A stretch of 64,000 bases of DNA from Streptomyces sp. AC555_RSS877 (GTDB lineage: Bacteria; Actinomycetota; Actinomycetes; Streptomycetales; Streptomycetaceae): contig NZ_JAGMUK010000049.1 of NCBI RefSeq assembly GCF_019049245.1, positions 105,544 through 169,543 of the forward strand. Reading direction: 5' to 3'. Below the pieces are notes generated by a model, which did no database searches, was not told where the DNA came from, and was given only the letters and a program-made list of their open reading frames with translations. This document shows positions 16,814 to 25,707 of this stretch, one piece after another. The translations under genes and the position numbers were made by a program. Position 1 is the stretch's first letter; every line of letters starts with the position of its first letter.

Positions 16814-17599
16814 CTAGGCGAGGCCGCCGTTGCTCATCAGCAGCTGTCCGTTGACCCACTGGCCCTGCGGTGAGCAGAGGAAGTCCACGAGGTGGGCGGT
16901 GTCCTGCGGGACGCCGAGGCGGCCCAGCGGTGTCTGGCCACGTACGTACTCGCGCACCTCGTCGGACATCCAGCCGGTGTCCACCGGCCCCGGATTGATG
17001 ACGTTGGCGGTGACGCCGAGGTGAGCGAGCTCGCGAGCGGCGGCCATGGTGATGCGGTCCAGGGCTCCCTTGCTCGCTCCGTAGGGAAGATTGCCCACGG
17101 TGTGGTCGCTGGTGAGGCTGATGACCCGTCCGGTTCCGGGAGCGCCGGTGAACCGGCGGCCGTATTCGCGGATCAGCAGCCAGGTGGCGCGGGCGTTGAC
17201 CGCGAAGTGGCGGTCGAAGCTCTCGACCGTGGTGTCGAGCAGGCCGGAGTCGACCGACTCGCAATGACACATCACCAGGGCGGTGACCCCGCCGAGGTGA
17301 CGCTCGGCCTCGTCGAAGATGCGGGCGGGCGCGTCCGGATCCGTGAGGTCGGCCTCGACGGCCACCGTGTCCGCGCCGCGCGCCGTGAGCTCTCGGGTGA
17401 TGTCGTCAGTCGCTCCCTCCTCGACGCCCCAGGGCATGCGCTGGTCATAGGGCGTCCAGTACGTGAAGGCGATGTTCCAGCCGGACGCCGCGAGTTGGCG
17501 AGCCGTGCCGGCGCCGATGCCGACCGTGCGGCCGACGCCGGTCACCAGCGCCAGCGGCCGAGGTCCGTCAAAGCCGTGTGCGTCTCCGGCGCTTGTCAC
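16814..17599 (-). CDS. SDR family oxidoreductase
   Basis: A 261-residue short-chain dehydrogenase. The cofactor motif is TGVGRTVGIG near residues 20-29, a variant of TGxxxGxG. The catalytic Ser is in VISLTSDHTVGN and YGASK supplies Tyr/Lys. PGPVDTGWM and the C-terminal QWVNGQLLMSNGGLA match the 3-oxoacyl-reductase-like subgroup. The usual NNAG is replaced by CHCES, so substrate binding may differ. It is transcribed away from the BTAD regulator at 17803. Confidence 0.85.
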   Translation of the reverse strand: MTSAGDAHGFDGPRPLALVTGVGRTVGIGAGTARQLAASGWNIAFTYWTPYDQRMPWGVEEGATDDITRELTARGADTVAVEADLTDPDAPARIFDEAERHLGGVTALVMCHCESVDSGLLDTTVESFDRHFAVNARATWLLIREYGRRFTGAPGTGRVISLTSDHTVGNLPYGASKGALDRITMAAARELAHLGVTANVINPGPVDTGWMSDEVREYVRGQTPLGRLGVPQDTAHLVDFLCSPQGQWVNGQLLMSNGGLA

Positions 17600-17673
17600 A
17601 GCACCAGATCGTTCGCGACCGGCGCCGGTGAGGCAAGCGCTTTTGTCCGCACGCTTCCCGTTGCCCGGACGTT

Positions 17674-17691
17674 CCGGGCTCGCGAGCCCGG
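17674..17691. promoter_or_regulatory. 18-bp perfect palindrome in a divergent promoter region
   Basis: CCGGGCTCGCGAGCCCGG is a perfect palindrome roughly midway between the SDR gene (start 17599) and the BTAD regulator (start 17803). A protein-binding site is possible. So is chance in GC-rich DNA. Confidence 0.3.
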
Positions 17692-17802
17692 CCTGACTTC
17701 ACAAGCCTGTGACCAGCCGATGCCAGCCAGAAGCGATACATGCCAAGGGTGTTGACCGCGACGGGAGTTCGGGTGGTGCGCGACCTTGGCTAATCTGCAC
17801 GG

Positions 17803-20800
17803 GTGACCACCGACCTGACCTTGCTGCCGCGTGTCGCCTGTCGCGGACAGGAAGTCACCGCGCCCCGGCTCCGCGGCCTCCTGGCGCTGCTCGCGGGTGA
17901 CTTGCGCACGGGCTGCAGCGCCGAGCGGCTGGTGGCTGGGCTGTGGCCGGACGCGTTGCCGGAGCGGCCCGGAAAGGCGCTTCAGGTCCTCGTGTCCCGG
18001 GCGCGGGCGCAGCTGGGCGCCGACGTCATCGCCAGCACGCCGACCGGATACCGGCTCACCCTCACCGAGCAGCAGGTCGACAGTTCCGCTCTGCTGCTGC
18101 ACGCCGCCGCGAGCGCGGACCGGGCCAGGGCCGGGGACCACGCGGGTTCGCTGGCCGCGGCCGAGGCCGGGCTCGCGCTGTGGGAGGGCACCCCTGACGG
18201 GGGCGGCGACAGCGACGACCCCGTGGTCGCGCTGCGCAGCGAGCGCGCCCCCGTCCGCGACGCGATCGTCCGCGCGCGGGCCCTCGCGCTCGCCCGGCTG
18301 GGGCGGCACGCGGAAGCGGCCGGGCCGCTGGCCGCGGCCGCCGCGGAGCATCCACGCGACGAGGAGGTGCTCGCCGAGTTGCTGCGCTGCGAGGCGGCGA
18401 CGGTGGGCCCGTCCGCCGCGCTGACACGGTACGAGGCCTACCGCCGTCAGCTGCGCGATCAGCTCGGGACGAATCCGGGCGCCGGCCTCAAGGCCGTACA
18501 GCAGGAGCTCCTGCGCGGCGAGGCGCCGGTGGTCAGGCACGGCGTGCCGCACGAGCCGAACCCGCTCGTCGGCCGGGACGAGGACGTCGCGGCGGTGCAG
18601 CGGCTGCTGCACACCTCCCGCGCCGTCACCGTCGTCGGCCCCGGCGGCCTCGGCAAGACCCGGCTCGCCTACGCCGTCAGCCGCCGGGCCGAGCAGCGCG
18701 TGGTGCATTTCGTGCCGCTCGCCGGTGTCACCTCGGACGCGGACGTGGCCGCAGAGGTGGCCTCCGCGCTCGGTGCGGGCGAAATGCGGCCGGGCGCCGT
18801 GAGCGGCCACGCCGCGGCCGACCCGGTGCCCGGCATCATCGGCGCGCTCGGCTCCGGGCCCGCGCTGCTGGTGCTGGACAACTGCGAGCAGGTCATCCAG
18901 GGCGCCGCCGACCTCGTACGGGCCCTGGTCTCGTCCTCGAAGGACCTGCGGGTGCTCGCCACCAGCCGGGCCCCGCTCGGCCTCACCTCGGAGGCGGTGT
19001 ACGCGCTGCCGGAGCTCGGTCTCGACACCTCGGTGGAGCTGTTCACGCAGCGGGCCCGGGCCGCCCGGCCCGGCGTGGAGCTGCCACCGGACGCGGTGGC
19101 CGAACTGTGCCGTCACCTCGACGGGCTGCCGCTCGCCGTGGAGCTGGCCGCGGCGCGGGTGCGGGTGCTGTCGGTCCCGGACATCGCCCGCCGCCTCGGT
19201 AACCGGTTCGCACTGCTGCGCGGCGGGGCGCGGGACGTGCCGGAGCGCCATCGCACGCTGCACGCGGTCGTGGAGTGGAGCTGGAACCTGCTGGGGCCGG
19301 ACGCCAGGGCGGCGATGCGCATGCTGTCCGTCTTCCCCGGCGGTTTCTCCGGTGAAGCGGCGGAGCAAGTGCTGGGCGAGGACGCGCTGTTCCTGCTGGA
19401 GCAGTTGACCGATCAGTCGCTGCTCACCGTCGCCGACACCCCGGCCGGCGTGCGGTTCCGGATGCTGGAGACCGTACGGGAGTTCAGTGCTGCCCGGGGC
19501 GCGGAGGCGGGTGAGGAAGACGAGGCCGTCGGCCGGTTCCTCGGCTGGGCGCGGGACTTCGGGGTCGCGAACCACGACTGGCTCTTCCGCTCGGAACCGC
19601 TGACCGACTTGGAGCGGATCAGGGCCGAGCAGGACAACCTCGTGCTGGCCCTGCGGCACGCCCTGGCCCGTACGGACGGCCCCACCACCGCCGCTCTCAC
19701 CGCCGTCCTCTCCGCCCTGTGGTCCATCGGTTCCAGCTACCCCCGCCTCGCCGCCCTCGCCGCGGACACCGGCCCGCCGCTGTCCCACTACCACCCCGAG
19801 CCCGAATACGTCGAAGTCGCCCGCGCCGCCGCGGTGTTGTGCACGACGAGCCTGTTCATGGGCTACGGCCCGGTCGCCATACGCCAGCTCGTCACCCTCC
19901 GGCGGCTGCCCCCGGCCCCGCCGGACACGCTGCTGCGCGCCATCGCGCTGGTGCTGAACGCGGTCCCCGAGATGCTGCCGCCCGACTACGAAGTGCTGCA
20001 GAAGCTCTGCGACAGCGAGCAGCCGCTGCTCGCCGGCACCGCCGAGTGCGTCGCCACCTACGTCTGGGAGTCGGAGCACGACATCGACCGCGCACTCGCC
20101 TCGGCTCGGCGGATCATCGTCGCACTGGGGCCCGCCGACAGTCCGTTCCTGCAGGTCATGGGCCACTCCCGGCTGAGCGAGCTGTGCTTGCAGACGGAGC
20201 GGGGCGAGGAAGCGTACGGACACCTCAAGGCGGCGCTCCAGGCGCTGCTGCGGCTCCGCGACGAGCACGACCTCATCGGCATCCGCTGGGGCCTCGTCCT
20301 CGCCTGCCTCCAGCGCGGTGACCCCGACGAGGCCGAGTACTGGCTGCGGCAGGCGGAGGGCGCCACCACCACGCAGCAGGACGACTACAGCATGGACCTC
20401 CTCGGGCGCGCCGAGATCGCGCTCGCCCGCGGACTGACGGAGGTCGGGCTGGGCCTGTGGCGCAGCGCCGTGCAGCCGCTGCCCGCAGTCGGCTCGATAC
20501 ATGGCGGCGACCCCTTCTTCGACCGGTGGGTGCTGGAGATCCTGGCGGTGGCGGTGACCGCGCACGCGCACGCCGGCCGTCTCGAGCTCGTCGCGGAGCC
20601 GCTCGACCGGCTGCGGCAGGGGCTGACGAGCCTGCTCTCCGGCCCGTCCGGCTCGCCCATGGAGCTCCCGGTGCTCGGTACGGTGCTGCACGCCCTTGGC
20701 ATGGCGGGTCTCGCGTCCGGTGACGCCACTGCCGTACGGATGATCGCGCTGGCCGAACGGCTGCGGGCGCTGCGCTCGTTCCAGCCGACGATGTCGGCGG

Positions 20801-20937
20801 ACCGTGCACGGAAGGCGGCCGAGGACGCCGACAGGGCGGCATACGCCGACGCGGTGTCGGAGTACGCCGCCCTGGGGCGGGACGAGCTGCGGGAGGCGGC
20901 CCGCGCTGTCATGGCGGTTACTTCGGGTCGCGGTTGA
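17803..20937 (+). CDS. BTAD/NB-ARC/TPR regulator (AfsR/SARP-like large regulator)
   Basis: A 1044-residue STAND-type regulator. The N-terminal 90 residues are a winged-helix OmpR-like domain (AERLVAGLWPDALPERPGKA, LQVLVSRARAQLG, PTGYRLTL). A BTAD domain runs to about 235 (TRYEAYRRQLRDQLGTNPGA). The NB-ARC ATPase carries Walker A GPGGLGKTR at about 278-286 and Walker B ALLVLDNCEQ near 355, with GLPLAVELAAARV later. The C-terminal half is TPR-like helical repeats. GTG at 17803 fits the domain start. The DrrAB-type exporter on the opposite strand overlaps its 3' end by 20 bp. Such regulators often adjoin exporters they may control. Confidence 0.88.
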   Translation: MTTDLTLLPRVACRGQEVTAPRLRGLLALLAGDLRTGCSAERLVAGLWPDALPERPGKALQVLVSRARAQLGADVIASTPTGYRLTLTEQQVDSSALLLHAAASADRARAGDHAGSLAAAEAGLALWEGTPDGGGDSDDPVVALRSERAPVRDAIVRARALALARLGRHAEAAGPLAAAAAEHPRDEEVLAELLRCEAATVGPSAALTRYEAYRRQLRDQLGTNPGAGLKAVQQELLRGEAPVVRHGVPHEPNPLVGRDEDVAAVQRLLHTSRAVTVVGPGGLGKTRLAYAVSRRAEQRVVHFVPLAGVTSDADVAAEVASALGAGEMRPGAVSGHAAADPVPGIIGALGSGPALLVLDNCEQVIQGAADLVRALVSSSKDLRVLATSRAPLGLTSEAVYALPELGLDTSVELFTQRARAARPGVELPPDAVAELCRHLDGLPLAVELAAARVRVLSVPDIARRLGNRFALLRGGARDVPERHRTLHAVVEWSWNLLGPDARAAMRMLSVFPGGFSGEAAEQVLGEDALFLLEQLTDQSLLTVADTPAGVRFRMLETVREFSAARGAEAGEEDEAVGRFLGWARDFGVANHDWLFRSEPLTDLERIRAEQDNLVLALRHALARTDGPTTAALTAVLSALWSIGSSYPRLAALAADTGPPLSHYHPEPEYVEVARAAAVLCTTSLFMGYGPVAIRQLVTLRRLPPAPPDTLLRAIALVLNAVPEMLPPDYEVLQKLCDSEQPLLAGTAECVATYVWESEHDIDRALASARRIIVALGPADSPFLQVMGHSRLSELCLQTERGEEAYGHLKAALQALLRLRDEHDLIGIRWGLVLACLQRGDPDEAEYWLRQAEGATTTQQDDYSMDLLGRAEIALARGLTEVGLGLWRSAVQPLPAVGSIHGGDPFFDRWVLEILAVAVTAHAHAGRLELVAEPLDRLRQGLTSLLSGPSGSPMELPVLGTVLHALGMAGLASGDATAVRMIALAERLRALRSFQPTMSADRARKAAEDADRAAYADAVSEYAALGRDELREAARAVMAVTSGRG

Positions 20938-21736
20938 ACAGCGACGTGGACCAGCGGTAGCCGAGCGCGGTCAGGCCCACGCACCAGGCGATCGCGATCC
21001 ACCCGTTGTTGCCGATCTCGGTGCCGAGCAGCAGGCCGCGCAGAGTCTCGATGGCGGGCGTGAAGGGCTGGTACTCGGCGATCGGCTGGAACCAGCCCGG
21101 GATCGCGTCGATGGGGACGAAGGCGCTCGAGATGAGCGGGAGGAGGATCAGCGGCGTTGCCATGTTGCTGGCCGCCTCGGGGTTCGGGCTGGCCATGCCC
21201 ATCCCGACCGCGATCCAGGTGAGCGCCAGTGTGAACAGCGCGATCAGCCCGAACGCCGCCAGCCACTCCAGCGCCGAGGCGTCCGTGGACCTGAAGCCGA
21301 TGGCCACGGCGATGGCACCGACGAGAACCAGGCTGGCCAGCACCTGAAGCACGCTGCCGACGACGTGTCCGACGAGGACGGAGCCGCGGTAGACCGCCAT
21401 CGTGCGGAAGCGGGCGATGAGGCCTTCGGTCATGTCCATGGAGACGGAGATCGCGGCCCCGATCACGGTGGAGCCGATGGTCATCATCAGGAGGCCCGGG
21501 ACGAGATAGGCGATGTAGTCGGAGCGGTCGGCGCCGCCGCCACCGATGCCCGCGCTCATCACCCCTCCGAAGACGTAGACGAAGAGCAGCAGCAGCATGA
21601 TCGGCGTGAGCAGCAGGTTCAGGGTCATGGACGGGTAGCGCCGTGCGTGCAGCAGGTTGCGGCGCAGCATCGTGTTCGAGTCGCGTACGGCGAGGGAGAT
21701 CCGGGTCGGGCGGGCGGGAGTCAGGGGGGCGCTCAT
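20918..21736 (-). CDS. ABC-2 type permease (DrrB-like)
   Basis: A 272-residue membrane protein with six predicted helices (LNLLLTPIMLLLLFVYVFGG, YLVPGLLMMTIGSTVIGAAI, LQVLASLVLVGAIAVAIGF). It has the ABC-2 signature region PLILLPLISSAFVPIDAIPG and YQPFTPAIETLRGLLLG. This is the daunorubicin-resistance permease type. It begins inside the end of the ATPase gene with a 4-bp ATGA overlap, so the two are translated together. Its 3' end overlaps the convergent BTAD regulator gene by 20 bp. The exported compound is unknown. Confidence 0.9.
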   Translation of the reverse strand: MSAPLTPARPTRISLAVRDSNTMLRRNLLHARRYPSMTLNLLLTPIMLLLLFVYVFGGVMSAGIGGGGADRSDYIAYLVPGLLMMTIGSTVIGAAISVSMDMTEGLIARFRTMAVYRGSVLVGHVVGSVLQVLASLVLVGAIAVAIGFRSTDASALEWLAAFGLIALFTLALTWIAVGMGMASPNPEAASNMATPLILLPLISSAFVPIDAIPGWFQPIAEYQPFTPAIETLRGLLLGTEIGNNGWIAIAWCVGLTALGYRWSTSLFNRDPK

Positions 21737-22704
21737 CGGACGGTCTCCTTGGGCTGGTTGGTGACGTTGGTCCCGCCGGTCAGGGCGAAGAACACGTCGT
21801 CGAGGTCTGGGGTGTGCACGGTCAGCTCGTCCGCCTCGACGCCGGCCGAGTCCAGCCAGTCGAGGATGGCGCGCAGTTCGCGCTGGCTGCCGTCGCTGGG
21901 GATCTGGAGCGACAGCGCCTCGTCGTTCCGGGTGGCCTCGCGCAGGGCGACGGCGGCGGACTGGTACGCGGCCGGGTCGGTGAACCGCAGCCGCACGTGC
22001 CCGCCCGGGATGAGCCGCTTCAGCTCGTCGGCGCTGCCCTCGGCGGCGATCTTGCCGTCGTTCAGCACCGCGATGCGGTCGGCGAGTTCGTCGGCCTCCT
22101 CCAGGTACTGGGTGGTGAGGAACACGGTGACGCCGTCGGAGACGAGTTCACGGATGATCTGCCACATGTTGTGGCGGCTCCGCGGGTCGAGGCCGGTGGT
22201 CGGCTCGTCGAGGAAGATGATCCGCGGGTTGCCGACCAGCGTCATGGCGATGTCGAGGCGGCGCTTCATGCCGCCGGAGTAGGTGGAGACGGGCTTCTTC
22301 GCGGCCTCCACCAGGTCGAATCGCTCAAGGAGTTCGGCGGCGGTACGGCGGCCCTCGCCGCGGGAGAGGTGGTGCAGGTCCGCCATGAGGAGCATGTTCT
22401 CCTCGCCGGTGATCAGGCCGTCGACGGCGGAGAACTGCCCGGTGACGCCGATCGCTGCCCGTACGGCATGCGGGTCGGTGGCCAGGTCGTGTCCGCCGAC
22501 GTGCAGATCGCCGGCGTCGGCGGTGATGAGGGTCGAAAGGATTTTGACGGCGGTGGTCTTGCCGGCGCCGTTCGGGCCGAGCAGGGAGAAGACGGTACCG
22601 GTCGGCACCGCGAGGTCGATGCCGTCGAGGACCGTCTTGTCCCCGTAGGCCTTGCGCAGCCCCTTGGCCACGATGGCGAGTGAGTGCGATGTCGTTGTCG
22701 TCAT
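21733..22704 (-). CDS. ABC transporter ATP-binding protein (DrrA-like)
   Basis: A 323-residue ATPase. Walker A GPNGAGKT is at 43-50, the signature is STYSGGMKRRLDIA, Walker B is IIFLDEPTTGLD, and the H-loop region is FLTTQYLEEADELADRI. The C-terminal 90 residues carry the DrrA-type extension ending HTPDLDDVFFALTGG. I take ATG 22704 as start; a longer frame adds ten poorly conserved residues. Together with the coupled DrrB-like permease it forms an exporter, probably for an antibiotic or lipid. Confidence 0.9.
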   Translation of the reverse strand: MTTTTSHSLAIVAKGLRKAYGDKTVLDGIDLAVPTGTVFSLLGPNGAGKTTAVKILSTLITADAGDLHVGGHDLATDPHAVRAAIGVTGQFSAVDGLITGEENMLLMADLHHLSRGEGRRTAAELLERFDLVEAAKKPVSTYSGGMKRRLDIAMTLVGNPRIIFLDEPTTGLDPRSRHNMWQIIRELVSDGVTVFLTTQYLEEADELADRIAVLNDGKIAAEGSADELKRLIPGGHVRLRFTDPAAYQSAAVALREATRNDEALSLQIPSDGSQRELRAILDWLDSAGVEADELTVHTPDLDDVFFALTGGTNVTNQPKETVR

Positions 22705-22850
22705 GCCGCAGAGAGTGCGGCAGGGCGCATTCACCGCGGTTTCACGATGGTTTCAGCGCCCTGGAACCGGGGGTGCTTCGGGCGGCTGTGGCGCGCCGGA
22801 GCCACGGAGAATCGGTTTGCGGCGGGACGACGTCACTCGATGATGGGGGG

Positions 22851-23570
22851 ATGACCGAGCAGCTGGCGATCAGTACCTTGACCTTGCAGCACAGAATCCT
22901 GAACGACTGGGCTGCGGACCCCTGGGCCGAGGTGCGGCCTCTGATCGACGGCGTGGATGTCCTGAAGGAGGTCCATCCGGATGGGGTGGCGCTGAGTTGC
23001 CGGTACTGGAGAGGCCCCGCCGCTGGCTGGCCGCTGGCGGTCACGGAGGAGCCTCGCAGGATCATGATCACCGAGCCGACCTGCACCGCCGGCTGCTGCG
23101 GCGCCCTGTACGTCACCATGCGCCGCGAGGGCGATCGGGTGATCTGGGACTCCTGGGAGAACACCAGCAACATCACTGCTCTGCCGGCGGCGATCCGCTT
23201 CGACGCCGCCCAGTACGAGGCCGAACTCGCCCGGGCCGCGGCGGATCGCAGTTGGGAGGAGCCGCTGGACACCATCGCCCGGCTCCTCGAACAGGCCCTC
23301 GCGGAAAGCGGCTGGTTCGAGCGGTGGGGCTGCGTCCTCACGAGTGTCTCGCCCCGACGCGAGGAGCCCGACATCCCGGCGGAGCTCACAAGCCCCGAGG
23401 GCGTCGATGTCGAATTCCAGGAGGCCCAGGAGTCAGGCGGCCGTACGGATCATTACGAGTACGAGTTGTTCGTCACCCGCGACCAGTCCGTGGAGGAGCA
23501 GGTACGCAGGCTCGCGGCCTCCATTCTGGCCGATGATCCGCGCAAGACCGCTGAGCGGCGAGATTACTGA
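22851..23570 (+). CDS. Hypothetical with CTAGCCG motif (paralogue of 13761-14162)
   Basis: A 239-residue protein. ATG 22851 follows a GGGGGG run. Residues about 75-130 hold EPTCTAGCCGALYVTMRR, DRVIWDSW and FDAAQYEAELARAAADRSW, shared with the 133-residue protein at 13761-14162. Here the module is flanked by an N-terminal 70 residues (LTLQHRILNDWAADPWAEVR) and a C-terminal acidic/helical part (SVEEQVRRLAASILADD). The larger member may combine the module with a second domain. No catalytic motif and no known name. Confidence 0.6.
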   Translation: MTEQLAISTLTLQHRILNDWAADPWAEVRPLIDGVDVLKEVHPDGVALSCRYWRGPAAGWPLAVTEEPRRIMITEPTCTAGCCGALYVTMRREGDRVIWDSWENTSNITALPAAIRFDAAQYEAELARAAADRSWEEPLDTIARLLEQALAESGWFERWGCVLTSVSPRREEPDIPAELTSPEGVDVEFQEAQESGGRTDHYEYELFVTRDQSVEEQVRRLAASILADDPRKTAERRDY

Positions 23571-23585
23571 GGAGACGTTCGCCGA

Positions 23586-23845
23586 GTGGCGCAGCCGGTC
23601 GAACAATTCGACCAGGCACGGCTGTCCACCCTCACGCTCGCCGACATCGCCCGACCCCATATCGCCGAACTCGCCGGCCAGGTGAAGGAATCGGTTTCGC
23701 TCGCGGTCCCTGCGCCCCCAGGCGCTGACCCCCGCACACCCTCACCTCGCCCGAGGCGCTCGCCGCCGCCATGGAGCGGGCCGTCGACGTAGGCTTCGCC
23801 CTGGTCGAGCGAGAGATCCGCGCAGGCGCCGGACCTACCATCGAG
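23586..23845 (+). pseudogene. IclR-type effector-domain remnant
   Basis: The segment TLADIARPHIAELAGQVKES and VSLAVP resembles the start of an IclR effector domain (family pattern A.PHL..L....GESV.LAV). After a frame change near 23720, SPEALAAAMERAVDVGFALV and EREIRAG resemble its later part (D.EAL...L...R..GYA.D..E). The HTH and most of the domain are missing. The match is modest and short, so this is tentative. Confidence 0.4.
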
Positions 23846-23847
23846 GC

Positions 23848-24204
23848 ATGCCCCTCGACCTCTTCGCCGGTATTCCCGTCAACGACTACGCAGCGGCACT
23901 GACCTGGTATGAACGGCTGTTCGGCTCCCCGCCGACGTTCGTCGCGAGCGACACGGAGGCCGTATGGGAACTCGCGGAGCACCGGTCAGTGGTCATCGAA
24001 CAACGGCCCGAGCATGCCGGCCACGCCCTGCACACCATCTTCGTCGGGGACCTCGACACCCTCGTCGCCGGGATCACCGGCCGGGGACTGGAGCCCACGA
24101 AGCGGGAGACCTACGCCAACGGCGTACGCAAGGTCACATACCACGATCCCGAGGGAAACGAGATCGGCTTCGGCGGCGCTCCGCTCCGTACCGAACCCGG
24201 CTGA
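23848..24204 (+). CDS. VOC family protein
   Basis: A 118-residue single VOC domain: LFAGIPVNDYAAALTWYERL, FGSPPTFVASDTEAVWEL, HTIFVGDLDTLVAGI and YHDPEGNEIGFGG. His and Glu positions typical of metal-binding VOC enzymes are present, but the length suggests a homodimer with unknown substrate. It starts just after the IclR remnant and ends 1 bp before the stop of the convergent HATPase gene. Confidence 0.82.
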   Translation: MPLDLFAGIPVNDYAAALTWYERLFGSPPTFVASDTEAVWELAEHRSVVIEQRPEHAGHALHTIFVGDLDTLVAGITGRGLEPTKRETYANGVRKVTYHDPEGNEIGFGGAPLRTEPG

Positions 24205-24205
24205 G

Positions 24206-24619
24206 TCAGCCCCGCGGCATGTCGGCGGTGGGACACGGCACGACGGCCGTCACCGTCTTTCCCGCCGCATGGACCCGGACCCGCACCTCCGTCGACAGTT
24301 CCTGCACCACGTGGCAGCCGAACCCGCCGGGCTTCGCGGCATCCCATGGCATCGGCCGCAGTGGCAGCCGGCTGGCGTCCGCCACCGCCACCGTCACCCT
24401 CCCCGGGCCCGCGTCCAACCGGAATCCGGTCACCCCGCCGGCATACTGCACCGCGTTGGCGATCAGCTCCGACACCACCAGCAGCACCGCCTCCACCCCG
24501 CTTCCGCCGTCCGGCGCGGCAACCGACAAGAAGCCACGGGCCACGTTCCTGGCCTGCTCAGCCGTCCGCACGCTGCCGTCGTCGGCGGGATCCTGCTCCT
24601 GCCCGGACGCATACACCAT
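24206..24619 (-). CDS. RsbW-like ATP-binding protein (anti-sigma factor kinase type)
   Basis: A 137-residue HATPase_c protein. The N box is LLVVSELIANAVQYAGG; ADASRLPL and GGFGCHVVQELSTEV supply the remaining ATP-lid and G-box regions. The ATG at 24619 has GGAG six bases upstream. Streptomyces encode dozens of such short RsbW-like kinases that bind sigma factors or phosphorylate STAS anti-sigma antagonists. No STAS or sigma gene is adjacent, so its partner is unknown; the PP2C at 38688-41237 carries a similar domain. Confidence 0.82.
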   Translation of the reverse strand: MVYASGQEQDPADDGSVRTAEQARNVARGFLSVAAPDGGSGVEAVLLVVSELIANAVQYAGGVTGFRLDAGPGRVTVAVADASRLPLRPMPWDAAKPGGFGCHVVQELSTEVRVRVHAAGKTVTAVVPCPTADMPRG

Positions 24620-24851
24620 CGCGATCTCCGGAGTTTCGGCACCCAGACCCCTCCGCCTGCCCCCCTACGGGACACTTCACGCACAAATTCAGCCACTGGC
24701 TGACATTCTTCGCAGAGAAACGGACTACCAGCCCGTCGAGGGAGAGGGCCTTTCCGGGCACACCGCGTGTGTTGCCGACGGCCGCGTCCCATAACCTCGT
24801 GCATGGAAACGTCCGATGCCGTGGGTATGTATGCACTCTGGGGAGGCGATG

Positions 24852-25688
24852 GTGCTCGGTAGGGGCACGTATTTGCTCGCGGGCGCCGTGATCGCGGCCT
24901 GCATGGTGGCCATCGGCCCCAGTGCACCACGCGGTGCCCTCTTCGCCGGGTCGCTGCCCGTCGAAGCCGTCAAGGATGTCGTACCGAACCGGGTCATGAC
25001 GTGGAACATCTGCAATCCCTGCGAGGTGAGCAACGTCGACCGGGCAGCGGAGATCGCCACGTATGCGCCGCAGGTCATCGGCCTGCAAGAGGCGTGCGTG
25101 CGGGACGTCGAGAGCATCCGGGACTATCTGAAGAGCCGTCACGGGCTGGTCTACCACGTCAAGTACGGGTCGGTTCTTCGGAATTGGGGCCGCTGCGGGG
25201 GCGCGCTGTGGAGTCCGGGGGGCTACGGCCAGGCGGTTCTCTCGGCGGCACCGATGACGGACCACGTCACCGTCGAGTACCCCGACGGTGGATCCGAAGA
25301 CCGTGGGTACATGGCGGTCACCACCACGGTGGACGGCCGGTCCGTCCGGGTCTTCAACACACATTTCGCCGAACGGCGTCAAGAGGCAGTCCGAGCAGAC
25401 CAGGCCGGCGTACTCGCCGCAGCCGTCGCCCGGCACGACCGCGCGATCGTTCTCGGCGACTTCAACGCCGTGCCAAACGCCCCCGAACTCACCAGGATGT
25501 GGGCACTGGCCACGGATACGGATCCCCAGTGCCGTCCCTCGGCCATCGGCGACTGCAAGACGACCACCGACTGGCAGAGCAAGTTCGACTACGTCTTCCT
25601 GCGAGGCATCGTCCCCGTCGAGCACCGTGTGCATCCGACCGCCTCCTCGGACCACCACCTGCTGCACACCGACGTGGACATGACTTGA
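24852..25688 (+). CDS. Secreted endonuclease/exonuclease/phosphatase family protein
   Basis: A 278-residue protein. I chose GTG 24852 because GGAGG lies five bases upstream; ATG 24849 would be only two bases away. An N-terminal hydrophobic signal segment (YLLAGAVIAACMVAIG) indicates export. The EEP fold follows: VMTWNICNPC, VIGLQEACV, FNTHFAERR, AIVLGDFNAVPN, FDYVFLRGI and ASSDHHLLHTDV, giving the metal-binding Asn/Glu/Asp and the catalytic His residues. Substrates may be nucleic acid, inositol phosphate or phospholipid; the export signal favours an extracellular target. Confidence 0.85.
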   Translation: MLGRGTYLLAGAVIAACMVAIGPSAPRGALFAGSLPVEAVKDVVPNRVMTWNICNPCEVSNVDRAAEIATYAPQVIGLQEACVRDVESIRDYLKSRHGLVYHVKYGSVLRNWGRCGGALWSPGGYGQAVLSAAPMTDHVTVEYPDGGSEDRGYMAVTTTVDGRSVRVFNTHFAERRQEAVRADQAGVLAAAVARHDRAIVLGDFNAVPNAPELTRMWALATDTDPQCRPSAIGDCKTTTDWQSKFDYVFLRGIVPVEHRVHPTASSDHHLLHTDVDMT

Positions 25689-25707
25689 GTGGGCATCCTG
25701 GCCTGCC

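Noticed and set aside
17596..20691. Very long open frame on the minus strand opposite the BTAD regulator
   Set aside because: It is a shadow of the plus-strand gene, caused by high GC at third codon positions. Its translation is low-complexity with no domain, while the plus strand has clear motifs.
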